In this document: positions 1 to 9,582 of the stretch, in pieces
How positions within the stretch are numbered: position 1 is the first letter of the stretch
How the letters are laid out: each line of letters begins with the position of its first letter
Source: JBGSIC01 sp041751875
GTDB lineage: Bacteria > Bdellovibrionota > FAC87 > UBA2466 > JACKAF01
DNA length: 64,000 nt
Assembly: GCA_041751875.1 (NCBI GenBank)
Contig: JBGSIC010000013.1
Coordinates: 353,350-417,349 of the forward strand
Direction: 5' to 3'
Translations under genes and position numbers: made by a program
Notes under the pieces: generated by a model
What the model saw: the letters and a program-made list of their open reading frames with translations, nothing else
The model's database searches: none
What the model was told of the DNA's origin: nothing

Positions 1-1
1 C

Positions 2-1363
2 GTCTATCAAGGCCAAGGACCGTACACGCTTGTCCTTCCCGACGGCGTCACGCGTACCACCAGCACGGGAACTTACGTTTACCCCACGACTTTTTCTCTC
101 ACTACGCTCCCCCTCGGTGGCGTACTGGGTGAAATTAGCGTTAAAGACAATGCCAGCGGCAAGACTGTTCATTGCGATTTAGAGATGGAAGGTACCGTGG
201 TCAACGACCTCAGCATCGCGACCTCTCCCAGCACTTCTGTTTTGAAAGGCAATAGCATCACGCTGACGGCAAGCTCAAATCGCTTAAGCCCCATTTTCTC
301 TTTCAGCCATTCGGCTTCTTCATCGGCGGCAGCCATAACGGTTTCCGCTACGGCGAACAATAACCTGACCATCACCAGTAGCGTAGCTCAGACGGTAACG
401 GTTACCGCGCGGCTTCTTCACCATGCGGGTGGTAGCTCGACTGTCATCAAAGAGGTGGTATTAACGTTCACCGAGCCAAACGTTCTTCCGGGCGTCACAC
501 TCGCAGCGAGTGCCACCACCGCAAACATCGGCACTTCCATTTTACTCACTCCCACGGTCGTTGGAATTTCGGACCCTGAATATATCTACAGTCAGGTAAG
601 CAGCACGAACGGATTGGTGAGCATCTCGCCGAATAGCAATGGAACCGCAAATATTTCTTCCGGGTTGGTAACCACCGCGGTAATTCGGTTACTCGTTCGC
701 TCAATTGCGACTCCGACAAAGAGCGCAAACGTCCAAGTCACGTTAAACTTTACTGAGATTACCAACGTGAGTTTAGCCGCCTCACCGGGTCTTTCCGCCA
801 CAACGGGAACTCAGATTACCCTTACCGCAAGCGTAACGGGCCTGACGGGTGTCATTTACTCTTTCTTCTGGGATAACGGAGATGCGGGAAATAATCTAGG
901 GGCCTCGACCCAAATCGTAGGAAACAAGCTCTACATTACTTCGAATGTGGCCGGCACCACGCGCATTAAGGTCCGGGCGCAAGGGGTGTCTGCATCCGGT
1001 ACCCTTGCAACGATTACTGTTTATGATACCAAAACACTGACTTTCACTCAGTCAACCAACCTAACGTGTTCGTTCTCTCACCAACCGGGAACGTACTACC
1101 GAGGCAACAGCATTTTCTTCTTCATCACCAGCAGCACCGGGGAACAGCTCCGCTTAACCAAGTGGGAACCAGGCGAAGCGTGGGACGGGGGCGCACCGAC
1201 GCTTCCGATGGTGCTACCTCGCTCAGGACCGTACAGCTACTTCTACGCCAACTATTCTTACACGGGCACCAAGACCGTTCGTGTAAGGGCAGAATCGGTA
1301 AATCGGCCCGGCGTGTTCTGTAACGCCAACGCCGATATGGTCGATAGCGTCGTTATCTACTAA
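2..1363 (+). CDS. Large secreted Ig-like repeat protein, 5' end outside window
   Basis: The frame is open from base 2, well before the first ATG at 185, so this is the C-terminal part of a longer protein. The visible ~453 residues are rich in Thr, Ser, Asn and Val and contain about four repeats of roughly 90-100 residues, each opening with a strand like 'VSLAASPGLSATTGTQITLT' followed by Ile/Thr/Val strands. This is typical of bacterial Ig-like (BIg/invasin-type) beta-sandwich modules on adhesins and other surface proteins. The last repeat is divergent and holds Cys and aromatic residues. There is no anchor or LPxTG motif at the C-terminus. A cell-surface or secreted location is inferred; the N-terminal export signal lies outside the window. 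No clear terminator is seen after the stop. Confidence 0.8.
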   Translation, partial: VYQGQGPYTLVLPDGVTRTTSTGTYVYPTTFSLTTLPLGGVLGEISVKDNASGKTVHCDLEMEGTVVNDLSIATSPSTSVLKGNSITLTASSNRLSPIFSFSHSASSSAAAITVSATANNNLTITSSVAQTVTVTARLLHHAGGSSTVIKEVVLTFTEPNVLPGVTLAASATTANIGTSILLTPTVVGISDPEYIYSQVSSTNGLVSISPNSNGTANISSGLVTTAVIRLLVRSIATPTKSANVQVTLNFTEITNVSLAASPGLSATTGTQITLTASVTGLTGVIYSFFWDNGDAGNNLGASTQIVGNKLYITSNVAGTTRIKVRAQGVSASGTLATITVYDTKTLTFTQSTNLTCSFSHQPGTYYRGNSIFFFITSSTGEQLRLTKWEPGEAWDGGAPTLPMVLPRSGPYSYFYANYSYTGTKTVRVRAESVNRPGVFCNANADMVDSVVIY

Positions 1364-1525
1364 AGCTGGACCATTTCACTCTGAAAACACTTACGGAGCC
1401 CAACGTGAAGGCCCTTTGACAGTGGCGTTTTGCTAACAGGGACGTAACCATTCAGGTTTTCAGGCGCGTAGTCAGGTCGTATACATATTTCAGTAAAAGC
1501 ACCCCCCAATTCAGGCACGCCCCTC

Positions 1526-1542
1526 ATGGCACGAGACTGGCA
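1526..1542 (+). promoter_or_regulatory. Possible sigma-54 (-24/-12) promoter
   Basis: TGGCACGAGACTGGCAA has a perfect -24 box (TGGCACG) and the required GG-N10-GC spacing, but the -12 box is TGGCA rather than TTGCA/T. Transcription would start near 1553, leaving a ~35-base leader before the TTG start at 1588. It is weaker than the two sites in the injection-system cluster. Confidence 0.3.
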
Positions 1543-1587
1543 ATCTCTAGTCTTAGCCTTTTCGCCTGCCAAGCCCAGGAGTGTCCA

Positions 1588-2166
1588 TTGAAGTACGTTG
1601 TCAGACTCATCAGTCTATCCCTAGTTGTGTCTTTTCTTCCCTCCGCCTGCTCCCTGCAGAACGCCACAAGCGTGGAAGATGCTTTGGATGCCGTAAACGC
1701 TTCTATTCGCCTCATCGCAGAGAATGAGGATTACATTGATCAGAATCCCGGTGTTCAGCCGCCCCCTCCCCCGACGGGCGGCTATATGCCTGCTCCTCCC
1801 CCCTTGCCGGTGGAATCAGAAGACGAAGAAGAAGAGGGAGAGGAAGACGATGAGGAAAGTTATATCCCCGCCCCAGGCATGGAAGAACCCGAAGTTGACG
1901 ACGACGAAGAAGAAGAGGAAGAAGTTAGTGCTCCGCCGGCGACAGAACGTCGAAAACGGGTTTGCAAGCAGCTTCGCAAAGTCAGTTGGGACAAGCGCAA
2001 GCACCACCACCACAAACATTCCGTGAAGTCACTCGATCGCGTTGCCCAATACTTTGAAGGACGCTCGAAGCTTCCGCGGGGTCATGAAGGGCGACACCGG
2101 GATTCGAAAGTCGATTTGGCCAGGCTCAAAGAAGCACGACGGCTACTTGAGTCGCTTCGCGATTAG
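1588..2166 (+). CDS. Putative secreted/lipoprotein with acidic and His/Lys-rich regions
   Basis: 192 aa starting at TTG; AGGAG at 1576-1580 is well placed for this start. The N-terminus has a basic n-region, a hydrophobic core and LPSAC at residues 17-21, a poor lipobox because of the Pro. The rest is low complexity: a Pro-rich stretch (about 56-75), a long Glu/Asp-rich tract (about 78-112), then a strongly basic region with a His/Lys cluster near 139-144 and an Arg/Leu-rich helix at the end. The opposite charges suggest self-association or metal/polyanion binding, but this is inference only. I do not recognise a family. Confidence 0.65.
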   Translation: MKYVVRLISLSLVVSFLPSACSLQNATSVEDALDAVNASIRLIAENEDYIDQNPGVQPPPPPTGGYMPAPPPLPVESEDEEEEGEEDDEESYIPAPGMEEPEVDDDEEEEEEVSAPPATERRKRVCKQLRKVSWDKRKHHHHKHSVKSLDRVAQYFEGRSKLPRGHEGRHRDSKVDLARLKEARRLLESLRD

Positions 2167-2279
2167 TTCAAACTCAAACTATGTTGAGGAGGCTGTCCAG
2201 CCTATGGACAGTCTCTTCCGATTTCTAGGCATCAATTCGCAGGCTCATTTCTTGCAAATTCCCTGGGCACGGGGGACTT

Positions 2280-3227
2280 GTGCGCGTGCGTATTTTATTC
2301 ATTTTTGGGGTTCTGATTTTTATCCCCAGCGTACTTACGGCCGCAAAAATTTCGGTTCAGCTCCCCGATGGGCAAGTCGTCAACTTGGAAGCCCACCCTG
2401 TGCCCGGCGATGACTCCCTTCGCTTCGTCAATGTTCCCTCAGGTTCGGGCGCTACCCGACCGTACTATTTTAGCAACGAAGACTGGGATGCTGTCACAAA
2501 ACAGGTTCGCGAAGTCGGTGGTAAGGATCTATTTTACGTTGGCCGCAGTCCGCTGAAACTCAGTGGCGGTGGCGGTTCACCCTCTCGGTACAAAGGCAAC
2601 GTACTTTCAATCAATCCGCAAACCGGCGGAACGCAGATCGATACGCTAATGGAAATTCAAGAGGGTATTTCCTCTCGAGGGCCCGGATCCGCTTTGCCGG
2701 TCAAAGTTGTTCCGCTTTCCAGTGTTAAACCTTTTGCTTTTGACGGAGAACACAAGAACTACGGCTTTGTGAAGGACGGCCAACTTTGGGCGATTGTTCC
2801 GGTGTCACAAGGCACGATAAACGGCGCTCCGTTCGTTCGTTTCTTAGATCCCAAAATTGCCCATCAACTTCGGACAGGCACACGGCATTGGGGCGACCCG
2901 ATTCCCTACCATGAAATGGACTTGAGCGACTTAAGAGAGCTAGACGTTCACACTTACGCCCAAGCACTTACCAATGCGAGTCGCGGCGAGTTTCCCGAGA
3001 TCGGCACGCCTCGCAGCGACGAACTGAATCGTCGCATAGTTCAGGGCGGGCGAATCGATTTCGAGGGTTGGTCGCAAAAGCCCATCGGCGGTCCGAGGGC
3101 CGGCGCCTACCATGACATCCTCGCAAGCCAGCAAGAGTTTAAGATCCAAAACGTGCGCCCTTTACCCCGCTTGTGCAAGGACAACCTCGGCAAACTTCCC
3201 GAAGACGTCCGCAAGCTCAACGACTAG
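2280..3227 (+). CDS. Secreted protein of unknown function
   Basis: 315 aa with a GTG start at 2280. The first ~22 residues form a signal peptide (RVRILFIFGVLIFIPSVLTA) ending in an Ala-type cleavage site. The mature protein is mixed alpha/beta, with a Gly-rich loop (SGGGGS near 97-103) and several charged segments; only one Cys is visible, near the C-terminus. It meets the following minus-strand gene tail to tail with a 4-base overlap. I recognise no domain or catalytic motif. Periplasmic or extracellular location follows from the signal peptide. Confidence 0.65.
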   Translation: MRVRILFIFGVLIFIPSVLTAAKISVQLPDGQVVNLEAHPVPGDDSLRFVNVPSGSGATRPYYFSNEDWDAVTKQVREVGGKDLFYVGRSPLKLSGGGGSPSRYKGNVLSINPQTGGTQIDTLMEIQEGISSRGPGSALPVKVVPLSSVKPFAFDGEHKNYGFVKDGQLWAIVPVSQGTINGAPFVRFLDPKIAHQLRTGTRHWGDPIPYHEMDLSDLRELDVHTYAQALTNASRGEFPEIGTPRSDELNRRIVQGGRIDFEGWSQKPIGGPRAGAYHDILASQQEFKIQNVRPLPRLCKDNLGKLPEDVRKLND

Positions 3228-3769
3228 ATTTCTCCCGTCACGCGCAACATTCCCAAGACTAAGAAGGTCGTTTTTATCGCACATCCCAAACAGCTTTGAC
3301 CTTCATCCATTTTGAACTGGTACGTCTTAGAACCCACCGAGGCATCAAACTGCGGATTGAGATAGTGATGTCCGTCCATCGCACTGGCTGAAATCTTTAC
3401 CGTAAAAGGATCGGCACCCAGGGTCCCTTCGATGACTCCTTCTTTGGGCGACGCTTTGGTAATCACCACTTTCGCTGAAACAGATTTGCCGTCGCGGCCC
3501 ACACTTTGAATTTCTCCCTGCAGCCCTTTTCCCACCTGCTCAAAGGTGGTATCAAAGTCTTTTCCAAAAGCCCGGTGACGAACCAACATGCCAAACTTTC
3601 CCTCCAAGGGGCTGGCAAATACGAGACGGCCGCCAATATGGCCGGCAAAACCATGATCCGAGGCGCTAAGGACGAGGTTTTCACCCGTCAGCGTTCCCAT
3701 TTGGTCCGGGTCATGCGCAAAAACGGTAAGACTAAGAGTCAGTGTTAAAAAAACGAATAAGCGTTTCAT
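3224..3769 (-). CDS. Periplasmic protein of unknown function with CxxC motif
   Basis: 181 aa. Residues 1-18 (MKRLFVFLTLTLSLTVFA) are a clear Sec signal peptide. The mature part is beta-rich with many short Gly turns and ends in a hydrophobic segment preceded by CLGC (about residues 160-163), which could bind metal or form a disulfide. The C-terminal hydrophobic stretch (about 164-176) is short for a membrane span. The gene stands alone, convergent with the secreted protein on the plus strand. I do not recognise the family. Confidence 0.65.
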   Translation of the reverse strand: MKRLFVFLTLTLSLTVFAHDPDQMGTLTGENLVLSASDHGFAGHIGGRLVFASPLEGKFGMLVRHRAFGKDFDTTFEQVGKGLQGEIQSVGRDGKSVSAKVVITKASPKEGVIEGTLGADPFTVKISASAMDGHHYLNPQFDASVGSKTYQFKMDEGQSCLGCAIKTTFLVLGMLRVTGEI

Positions 3770-3961
3770 TATTCCCCCATACCAGTAAGTTTCTAAATCA
3801 GACTGAGTATGAATAAGCCTAGTCGTCTCCTACGTCAAGATAGCCGTCTCTTTTTGGGGTAAAGCCAAAAAGAACCGACTACCTTTTCTCCCGAGAAAGC
3901 GTATTATCCGCAAAGATTTGAAATGAGGCATAAAAAGGAGCCTGGGCAATAGGCGAAAGCA

Positions 3962-4444
3962 ATGGTAACGCACGGCAGCAAAATGAAAAGAGTCATTGGA
4001 TGGCGCGAGTGGGTCTCGCTACCCGACCTGGGGATCAAGAAGATCAAAGTCAAAGTTGACTCGGGCGCTCGCACCTCTGCTCTTCACGCGGAAGATATTC
4101 ATCAATACCGTGCCCACGGTAAAAACATGCTCCGTTTTAAGGTAGCCCCCCTCCAAGGGACCGGTAAGGGGTCAAAGGTTGTTCACGCGGAGATGATTGG
4201 TCGAAAGGTCATTAAAAGTTCCATTGGTGTTTACACGCGCCGCCCGACCATCCGCACGGAAATTAAGATCGGTTTATACAACTACCCCATCAAAATCACG
4301 CTCATCAACCGCGACGTCATGGGATTTCGTATGCTGCTGGGGAGAGAAGCTCTTCGAAAAAGGTTTGTTATTGATGTCAGCCGAAGTTATCTGCAAAAGC
4401 GTGTTCTAAAAAAGAAAAGCGCGGCGAAAAAGGCAACCACGTGA
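3962..4444 (+). CDS. RimB-like retropepsin-fold protease (ATP-dependent Zn protease family)
   Basis: 160 aa. The motif DSGARTSALHA (about residues 32-42) is the active-site signature of the family annotated as RimK-associated 'ATP-dependent zinc protease' (RimB), which has an aspartic retropepsin-like fold. GFRMLLGREAL and the basic C-terminus also fit. Known relatives are encoded beside rimK and trim or act with the poly-glutamate tail that RimK adds to ribosomal protein S6. Here the gene overlaps the RimK gene by GTGA (4441-4444), which supports that partnership. ATG 3983 (MKRVIGWREWV) is an alternative start that matches the usual family N-terminus. Confidence 0.85.
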   Translation: MVTHGSKMKRVIGWREWVSLPDLGIKKIKVKVDSGARTSALHAEDIHQYRAHGKNMLRFKVAPLQGTGKGSKVVHAEMIGRKVIKSSIGVYTRRPTIRTEIKIGLYNYPIKITLINRDVMGFRMLLGREALRKRFVIDVSRSYLQKRVLKKKSAAKKATT

Positions 4445-5337
4445 GAATCGTGATTCTCTCCCGTAGCCGGAGCGTTTTTTCTACTCAGCGTCTTTGTGAA
4501 GCAGCCGAGAAGCGCAATCATATTGTGAGTGTGGTCAACCCGGTAGGTTGCTACATGAACATCACGTCCAGACAACCCTTAGTCCATTTCCGGGATCAGG
4601 TACTGGAAGCTGACGCCGTCATCCCTCGCATCGGACGTTCCATTACCTTTTACGGCACGGCGGTCGTAAGACAGTTTGAAATGATGGGAAGCTTTTCGCT
4701 GAATGAGTCAGTAGCAATTGCCCGATCACGCGACAAACTGAGGTCGCTGCAGCTTCTCGCAAAAAAAGGCGTCGGCTTACCCGTCACGGGTTTTGCGCAT
4801 TCGACTCACATGACCCAAGATCTCATCAAGCTAGTGGGAGGACCACCGCTTATCATCAAGCTGTTGGACGGAAGTCAGGGAAGCATCGTCATGGCAGAAA
4901 CACACAAGGCGGCGGAAAGCGTGGTGGATGCCTTTCGCAACCTCGACGCGCATTTTCTTGTGCAGGAATATATAAAAGACCCAGACGCGACCGAAATTCG
5001 CTGCATCGTCATCGGTGACAAGGTAGTGGCTTCTATGTCTCACGGTAGTCGGCAGAGCGAAAGAAGCACGGGCGCGTCTTCTGAAAAACCTGAGGTGATT
5101 AAAATTTCTCCCGAAGAGCGTTCTACTGCCGTACTTGCTTGTTCGACTTTGGGACTCAACGTTGCCGGGGTGGATATCATTCGATCCAACCGAGGTCCGC
5201 TCGTACTGGAAGTAAATTCGTCACCCGATCTGCGAGATATCGAGCGCGCCACGGGCAAGAACGTGGCGAGCCTTATGATCGAGTACCTAGAGAAGCACGC
5301 CGTGCGCGGAAAAACGCGCACCAAAGGCCGTGGCTAA
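4441..5337 (+). CDS. rimK: RimK-like ATP-grasp glutamate ligase
   Basis: 298 aa with a GTG start inside the stop of the preceding gene. The N-terminal ~95 residues are the RimK preATP-grasp domain (IVILSRSRSVFSTQRLCEAA). The ATP-grasp part follows, with the flexible glycine loop LLDGSQGSIVMAE, VQEYIKDPDATEIRCIVIGD, and the metal-binding end VLEVNSSPDLRDIE (E and N ligands). The length matches RimK (~300 aa). The enzyme adds glutamates to the C-terminus of ribosomal protein S6 or makes poly-glutamate; some relatives use other acceptors. Its coupling to the RimB-like protease supports the S6-modification role. Confidence 0.9.
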   Translation: MRIVILSRSRSVFSTQRLCEAAEKRNHIVSVVNPVGCYMNITSRQPLVHFRDQVLEADAVIPRIGRSITFYGTAVVRQFEMMGSFSLNESVAIARSRDKLRSLQLLAKKGVGLPVTGFAHSTHMTQDLIKLVGGPPLIIKLLDGSQGSIVMAETHKAAESVVDAFRNLDAHFLVQEYIKDPDATEIRCIVIGDKVVASMSHGSRQSERSTGASSEKPEVIKISPEERSTAVLACSTLGLNVAGVDIIRSNRGPLVLEVNSSPDLRDIERATGKNVASLMIEYLEKHAVRGKTRTKGRG

Positions 5338-5455
5338 CTTCCTATTTTCATGGCTATAGTCGGTGGATTCGATGCGTTACAAGACCGGTAAGGCGCCGTT
5401 CATGACGATACCCGCCGTTTAGGGTAAAATAGAAGTCTTCCCACATCATTCTCTT

Positions 5456-7282
5456 TTGAAAATCATTCTACTTACATTGCTCGTTTTATCTTCCCTTTCC
5501 GCAGGCGAAGACCAAACTCCTCAACCAAAAACTCCAGCCTTCGTCTGTTTAAGAACTGGCCGGAGCCCCTACATTCTTCGCTATGGCGCGGTGAAAATGT
5601 TCGAGATGGTCGACTTTGAATTTGAAACAGCCTCTTTCAGTGATGGTTTATTGGGATGCGTGCGCTTCGTAGAAGAACTGCGCATGAAGGATTGGTACAT
5701 CAAGGAAAAGAATAAGTTGAGGCTGCGCCGGCTGGCTTCTCCCACCGAAGTTACCCGCGCACGCATTGCGAGCAGTTCTTTAAGAGATAACATTTACGCA
5801 TTCTGCCAGGCGAGCGCAACTTGTCGCATTCGCTTCCCGTACAACCTTCATCCGTCTGCCATTCAGGGTTACTTAAGGCGTCCGGAAAACGTCCCTTTCA
5901 CCACTTCGGGAAAGAAATGCCAAACTCCCTATGCCCCTCAACCTCGGCGCACGCTTTCAGCAGAAGACTTAAGTTCCAGAGAACTCGCTTCCCTGCCTCA
6001 AGCTAACTTCTGGATAGCACCTGTCACCACACTGACATCGGAAATTGAAAAGTTGATCAGCAAGCATTCCGAAGGCACCATATTCGCTTCCGCCATGACG
6101 GCCTCTACCACGCAAGTGGCGCGGTTAAGAGAGCTGATGAAAACCAAACCCAAGCTCAAACTCTATATTCTGGTGAACTTCATCCAAAATGCCATCGAAG
6201 TGGAATTTCCGGATCTGCTTGCTACGTTTGAAGACAATATGTTTCTTATTCCGGTCTTCCCTCACCCCTCGTTTCGAGGCAACTACCACTTAAAGGGAGC
6301 CACCCATCTCTCTGACTCCGCGGACTATGTTTTTACCTCGATTAACCTCAATTCTCAGACTGATACGCCCGTGATCGATTTGGGTTTTAGCGGTAAAGAC
6401 TCACGTTTTGCCCGTGGCCTAGCCCAGCTTTTTGTGGGCCAAGCAATCGAGTCTTGTCAGAAGCTGACCTACTTCAACTGCACCTTAGATCTTCGGTTTC
6501 GAGACACTCATCTGGGACGCTTTGGTGCACAACGCGCTATAAATAGGGGTTGTGAAGCGATAGCGAAAGACGCTTCTCAACTGATGAAGTATATCGATCA
6601 CAAATCTTCTCTCCTCTATTCACTAAACGACAATGTAAGCCTCGTTGCGGCGAATCTCATTCGCTCAGCCAAAAATACACTGGATATTTCCTCACACCAT
6701 ATGGGTGACCCAGAAATTATGCAGGCCATTTTAGAAGCCAAAAGGCGCGGCGTGCGCGTAAATCTTTTTGCCGCTCCCTTCTTGTTCTCCGATTCCCCGG
6801 TATCCAACGAGCTGAGAAAGTTCACATCGTATTCGCGACACTACTCAAACTTCTTTCCCCTTTCGCACACTAAAGGAATCTTAGCGGATGAACTTACCTT
6901 ACTTATGGGAACGGGAAACTTTACTTCGTCGGGACTCGAGGACGCTAAAGAATATTTCTTTGTAACCAAGGATAAAAAAGTACTCGACGGGTTTAAGGGG
7001 TTGATCAATACACTTGCCACTCTGAGCGGCGCAAAGGCCCCCTACCGAGTGTCTCTCCCCCAAATCGCCCAAGAAAGGCCTAAGTTCGCGCATCGAGCGA
7101 TGGTAGTGGTAGGCGACCCTAAAGAGCAGAAAGCGATTCCCTCCTACCTTGACGTGAAGGTAACCGACAAAAGACGCGACCTATGGTTTGCAAATGAAAA
7201 AGTTTCACGCTGCTTGAAGAAAACCGCGGATGCCTACTTCTACTCACCCCAAGCCGCACAGGCCTGCGCGCAACAATCCTAA
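5456..7282 (+). CDS. Secreted phospholipase D-like (HKD) protein
   Basis: 608 aa, TTG start, signal peptide at 1-16 (MKIILLTLLVLSSLSA). It has a two-lobe PLD layout. The C-terminal lobe has a full HxKx4D motif (HTKGILAD) followed by GTGNFTSSG, typical of the PLD superfamily. The N-terminal lobe has a related but degenerate site, HLKGATHLSDSADYVFTSIN, lacking the Asp at the usual place. Family members cleave phosphodiesters in phospholipids or nucleic acids or synthesise cardiolipin; the signal peptide places this one in the periplasm or outside the cell. The degenerate first motif leaves activity uncertain. It meets the RT-operon membrane protein tail to tail with a 4-base overlap. Confidence 0.8.
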   Translation: MKIILLTLLVLSSLSAGEDQTPQPKTPAFVCLRTGRSPYILRYGAVKMFEMVDFEFETASFSDGLLGCVRFVEELRMKDWYIKEKNKLRLRRLASPTEVTRARIASSSLRDNIYAFCQASATCRIRFPYNLHPSAIQGYLRRPENVPFTTSGKKCQTPYAPQPRRTLSAEDLSSRELASLPQANFWIAPVTTLTSEIEKLISKHSEGTIFASAMTASTTQVARLRELMKTKPKLKLYILVNFIQNAIEVEFPDLLATFEDNMFLIPVFPHPSFRGNYHLKGATHLSDSADYVFTSINLNSQTDTPVIDLGFSGKDSRFARGLAQLFVGQAIESCQKLTYFNCTLDLRFRDTHLGRFGAQRAINRGCEAIAKDASQLMKYIDHKSSLLYSLNDNVSLVAANLIRSAKNTLDISSHHMGDPEIMQAILEAKRRGVRVNLFAAPFLFSDSPVSNELRKFTSYSRHYSNFFPLSHTKGILADELTLLMGTGNFTSSGLEDAKEYFFVTKDKKVLDGFKGLINTLATLSGAKAPYRVSLPQIAQERPKFAHRAMVVVGDPKEQKAIPSYLDVKVTDKRRDLWFANEKVSRCLKKTADAYFYSPQAAQACAQQS

Positions 7283-9582
7283 GCCGCCTGCCGAAAAGGC
7301 GCCGGTTGTTGTACAGACTGTTCAATTTCTTCGTATCCCAGATCGATCGCGTAGGACCCTTGAGAAGTGCGGGCACAGAGGTGAACTTTGCTGGTGCCGC
7401 TTAACTTTTCCCCTGCCTTAATTTCCACCAACCGCAAAGAAAGTCGCTTAGTCTTCGAAAGCGATTGCAACACGTTTCGAACGGCATACCAGTAAGTAGG
7501 CGGCAAAATGGGTACATTCTGGAAAGTGTAATTCAGATACCCGGAAAGAAAGTACTCGCCCAAGCGAGGTAACGCTTTTAGTTGGTCCATGCCTGACTCG
7601 GGAACAGTATAAACCGCGATGACCTGCCCGTAGGGACGAAACGGAACGGCCAGTTCGTTAATCTCAGCGATAAACTGCCCCTTAACATGCGATAAAATAG
7701 GGTTGTCAGCGTAGCGGCGTTTCAAGCCAAAGAGTGCTTTGGCGTGTCCGGGGCTGGCGACTGATGTCAGACTCACCCACTGGCCCGATTCATCCAAGGT
7801 CCACCACGTTCCTTGATGTTGTCCCCGATTGAATTCGGAGAAGCGCACTTCAAGAAGGGCCAGCAAAGCTTTCGGGCTCTGTACGATGGAATGTGAAACC
7901 AGTGGGGCCAAACCGCTGACGTCTTTCTTCATTAGTACGTCGAGCGAGACTTTCTTGAAATCCTGAACAAGTAAGGGAAACTTGACCACCAGCCGTGAGT
8001 GAATCGGCAACGTCGCGGTGGAAGTAGGCGCCCAAACCAAGAGTCTTCGTGAATCCAACGCCATGATACGGTCGGTAATCCGAAGACTGCGTCCGATGTT
8101 CAGCAAAAGCTGCTCCATTTTCGAAGTAGAACGAATGGAGGTTCTCAGTGTGAGCTCGTACAGCCCATCGTCATAGCCAAACTTTTTTAGGACGGGGGAA
8201 AGTACTCCAAAACAACTGATAAACTCGCTGGGAAGCACGTAGTTAGAGGCCGCCTTGGTATCACGATTTAAGGCATGATCAAATGTCAAACCTTCCGCAA
8301 GGTCATGCTTCTGGTGAAAGCGGATGGCAACCGCCAGAAGCGCACCTTCGGCGATGAAACACACCATGAGTAAATTGATATTTATCAAGCCACCTAAGAT
8401 CCATGCGGCGAATGGCACGGCAACTCTAAGTAGCAAAGTGGGAGTGTAGAGTTTAAGTTCCTGTGCCACCGCTATCGCTTGGTTTAAGAAGAACTGCACG
8501 GCGAGGGAGACAAGAAGCCAAGCAAAAAATAGACGGTGCGTTTCCATGCTTTCCGAAGCGATTGCGTAAACAAAGATCGTGATTAAAGTGCCCAAGAGGA
8601 TTGTGGCTGCCAAATTTCGCGCGTTCCGCACCCGCATTGCAATCAGCTCCCATTCTTGGCGAACAATGGCTCCGAAAAGATCGACATAGAGGGATCGGAA
8701 GGGCCTACAAATAATGGCGAGCGAAAGGGGACGAAAGCCCAACGCCCAGAATACAAGCTCCGGGGTTTTACCCAAGGAAGTTGTGAAAACGAGGAGAAGA
8801 GGAGGTACGAACTGACTGATAAATACCGCTACACGACTCGCCAATACCTGCCAATTTTGAAACGGCAGCACCTTTTCGGGGTTGCGATTGAGAATTTTTT
8901 CAAAAAATTCTGCTCTACGCGCCAGAATGATCGAAGCAATCGCTCCCAACACGCCAATAACGAAATGGCCTCCGATAAGAATGTAGAGGCCCGTAAGTGC
9001 TTTTATCCGTAGATTGATGATGGCAAGGACGATCGCGGCACTTAGTGCTACTAACAAGAAATTGAGAACAGGGGGAAAGTAAACCCGCCTGCGAATGTTG
9101 ATTTCCGCCGTTCGAACGTTGACCCAGATGCTCAAGAGACTCAGCGTCGCTTTAACCGCCGCAAAAATTGCTATCGGCGGGTACAGAAACGATTCCAGCG
9201 AATACGTCACCATAAGTGTGTATACAACAACCGCTATGACCACACTCACTGCAGCCATGAAGCTTACTGGTATGGCTTCGCCAAAAAGGAGTGCACTACG
9301 CAATGAGTGAATCAAAGCCTCACAAAAAACAGAGAGAATCCAACCCACCAGGGCGATGGCCCCTGCCAGCATAAAGACGTCGGGACTAGTACAGAATCCA
9401 AATCCGACGATCTCAATGAAATCAATGGCGTGATTGGAAAAGCGCCGAGCGAAGAATCCCTTACTACGAAACAGCGTATACAAAACTGAGTTACGCCAAC
9501 CGGACGACCACATGAGGTCAACCCACGCTTCGCGGCCCTTCTGCGACTGTGCTAGTAGGAGGAGTTTTTCGTTGACCGTCAC
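7279..9582 (-). CDS. Polytopic membrane protein with degenerate GGDEF-like tail, partner of RT
   Basis: The longest frame begins at 9690, but GTG 9582 overlaps the RT stop as GTGA, so I use it (767 aa). Residues from about 50 to 430 hold roughly 10-14 hydrophobic segments; the layout recalls MOP/flippase-type transporters, though I see no diagnostic motif. The C-terminal ~330 residues are soluble. They contain DGLYELTLRTSIRSTSK followed by LLLNIGRSLRITDRIMALD, which resembles the 'L..LR..D...R..GDEF' core of GGDEF domains with the catalytic GGDEF replaced by DSRRL. A cytosolic, non-catalytic nucleotide-sensing domain is therefore possible. Translational coupling to a reverse transcriptase suggests one functional unit, for example RT as sensor and membrane protein as effector; this is inference. 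Confidence 0.75.
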   Translation of the reverse strand: MTVNEKLLLLAQSQKGREAWVDLMWSSGWRNSVLYTLFRSKGFFARRFSNHAIDFIEIVGFGFCTSPDVFMLAGAIALVGWILSVFCEALIHSLRSALLFGEAIPVSFMAAVSVVIAVVVYTLMVTYSLESFLYPPIAIFAAVKATLSLLSIWVNVRTAEINIRRRVYFPPVLNFLLVALSAAIVLAIINLRIKALTGLYILIGGHFVIGVLGAIASIILARRAEFFEKILNRNPEKVLPFQNWQVLASRVAVFISQFVPPLLLVFTTSLGKTPELVFWALGFRPLSLAIICRPFRSLYVDLFGAIVRQEWELIAMRVRNARNLAATILLGTLITIFVYAIASESMETHRLFFAWLLVSLAVQFFLNQAIAVAQELKLYTPTLLLRVAVPFAAWILGGLININLLMVCFIAEGALLAVAIRFHQKHDLAEGLTFDHALNRDTKAASNYVLPSEFISCFGVLSPVLKKFGYDDGLYELTLRTSIRSTSKMEQLLLNIGRSLRITDRIMALDSRRLLVWAPTSTATLPIHSRLVVKFPLLVQDFKKVSLDVLMKKDVSGLAPLVSHSIVQSPKALLALLEVRFSEFNRGQHQGTWWTLDESGQWVSLTSVASPGHAKALFGLKRRYADNPILSHVKGQFIAEINELAVPFRPYGQVIAVYTVPESGMDQLKALPRLGEYFLSGYLNYTFQNVPILPPTYWYAVRNVLQSLSKTKRLSLRLVEIKAGEKLSGTSKVHLCARTSQGSYAIDLGYEEIEQSVQQPAPFRQAA

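Noticed and set aside
2042..2413. 123-aa frame
   Set aside because: Spans the end of one gene and start of the next in another frame; no signal or motif.
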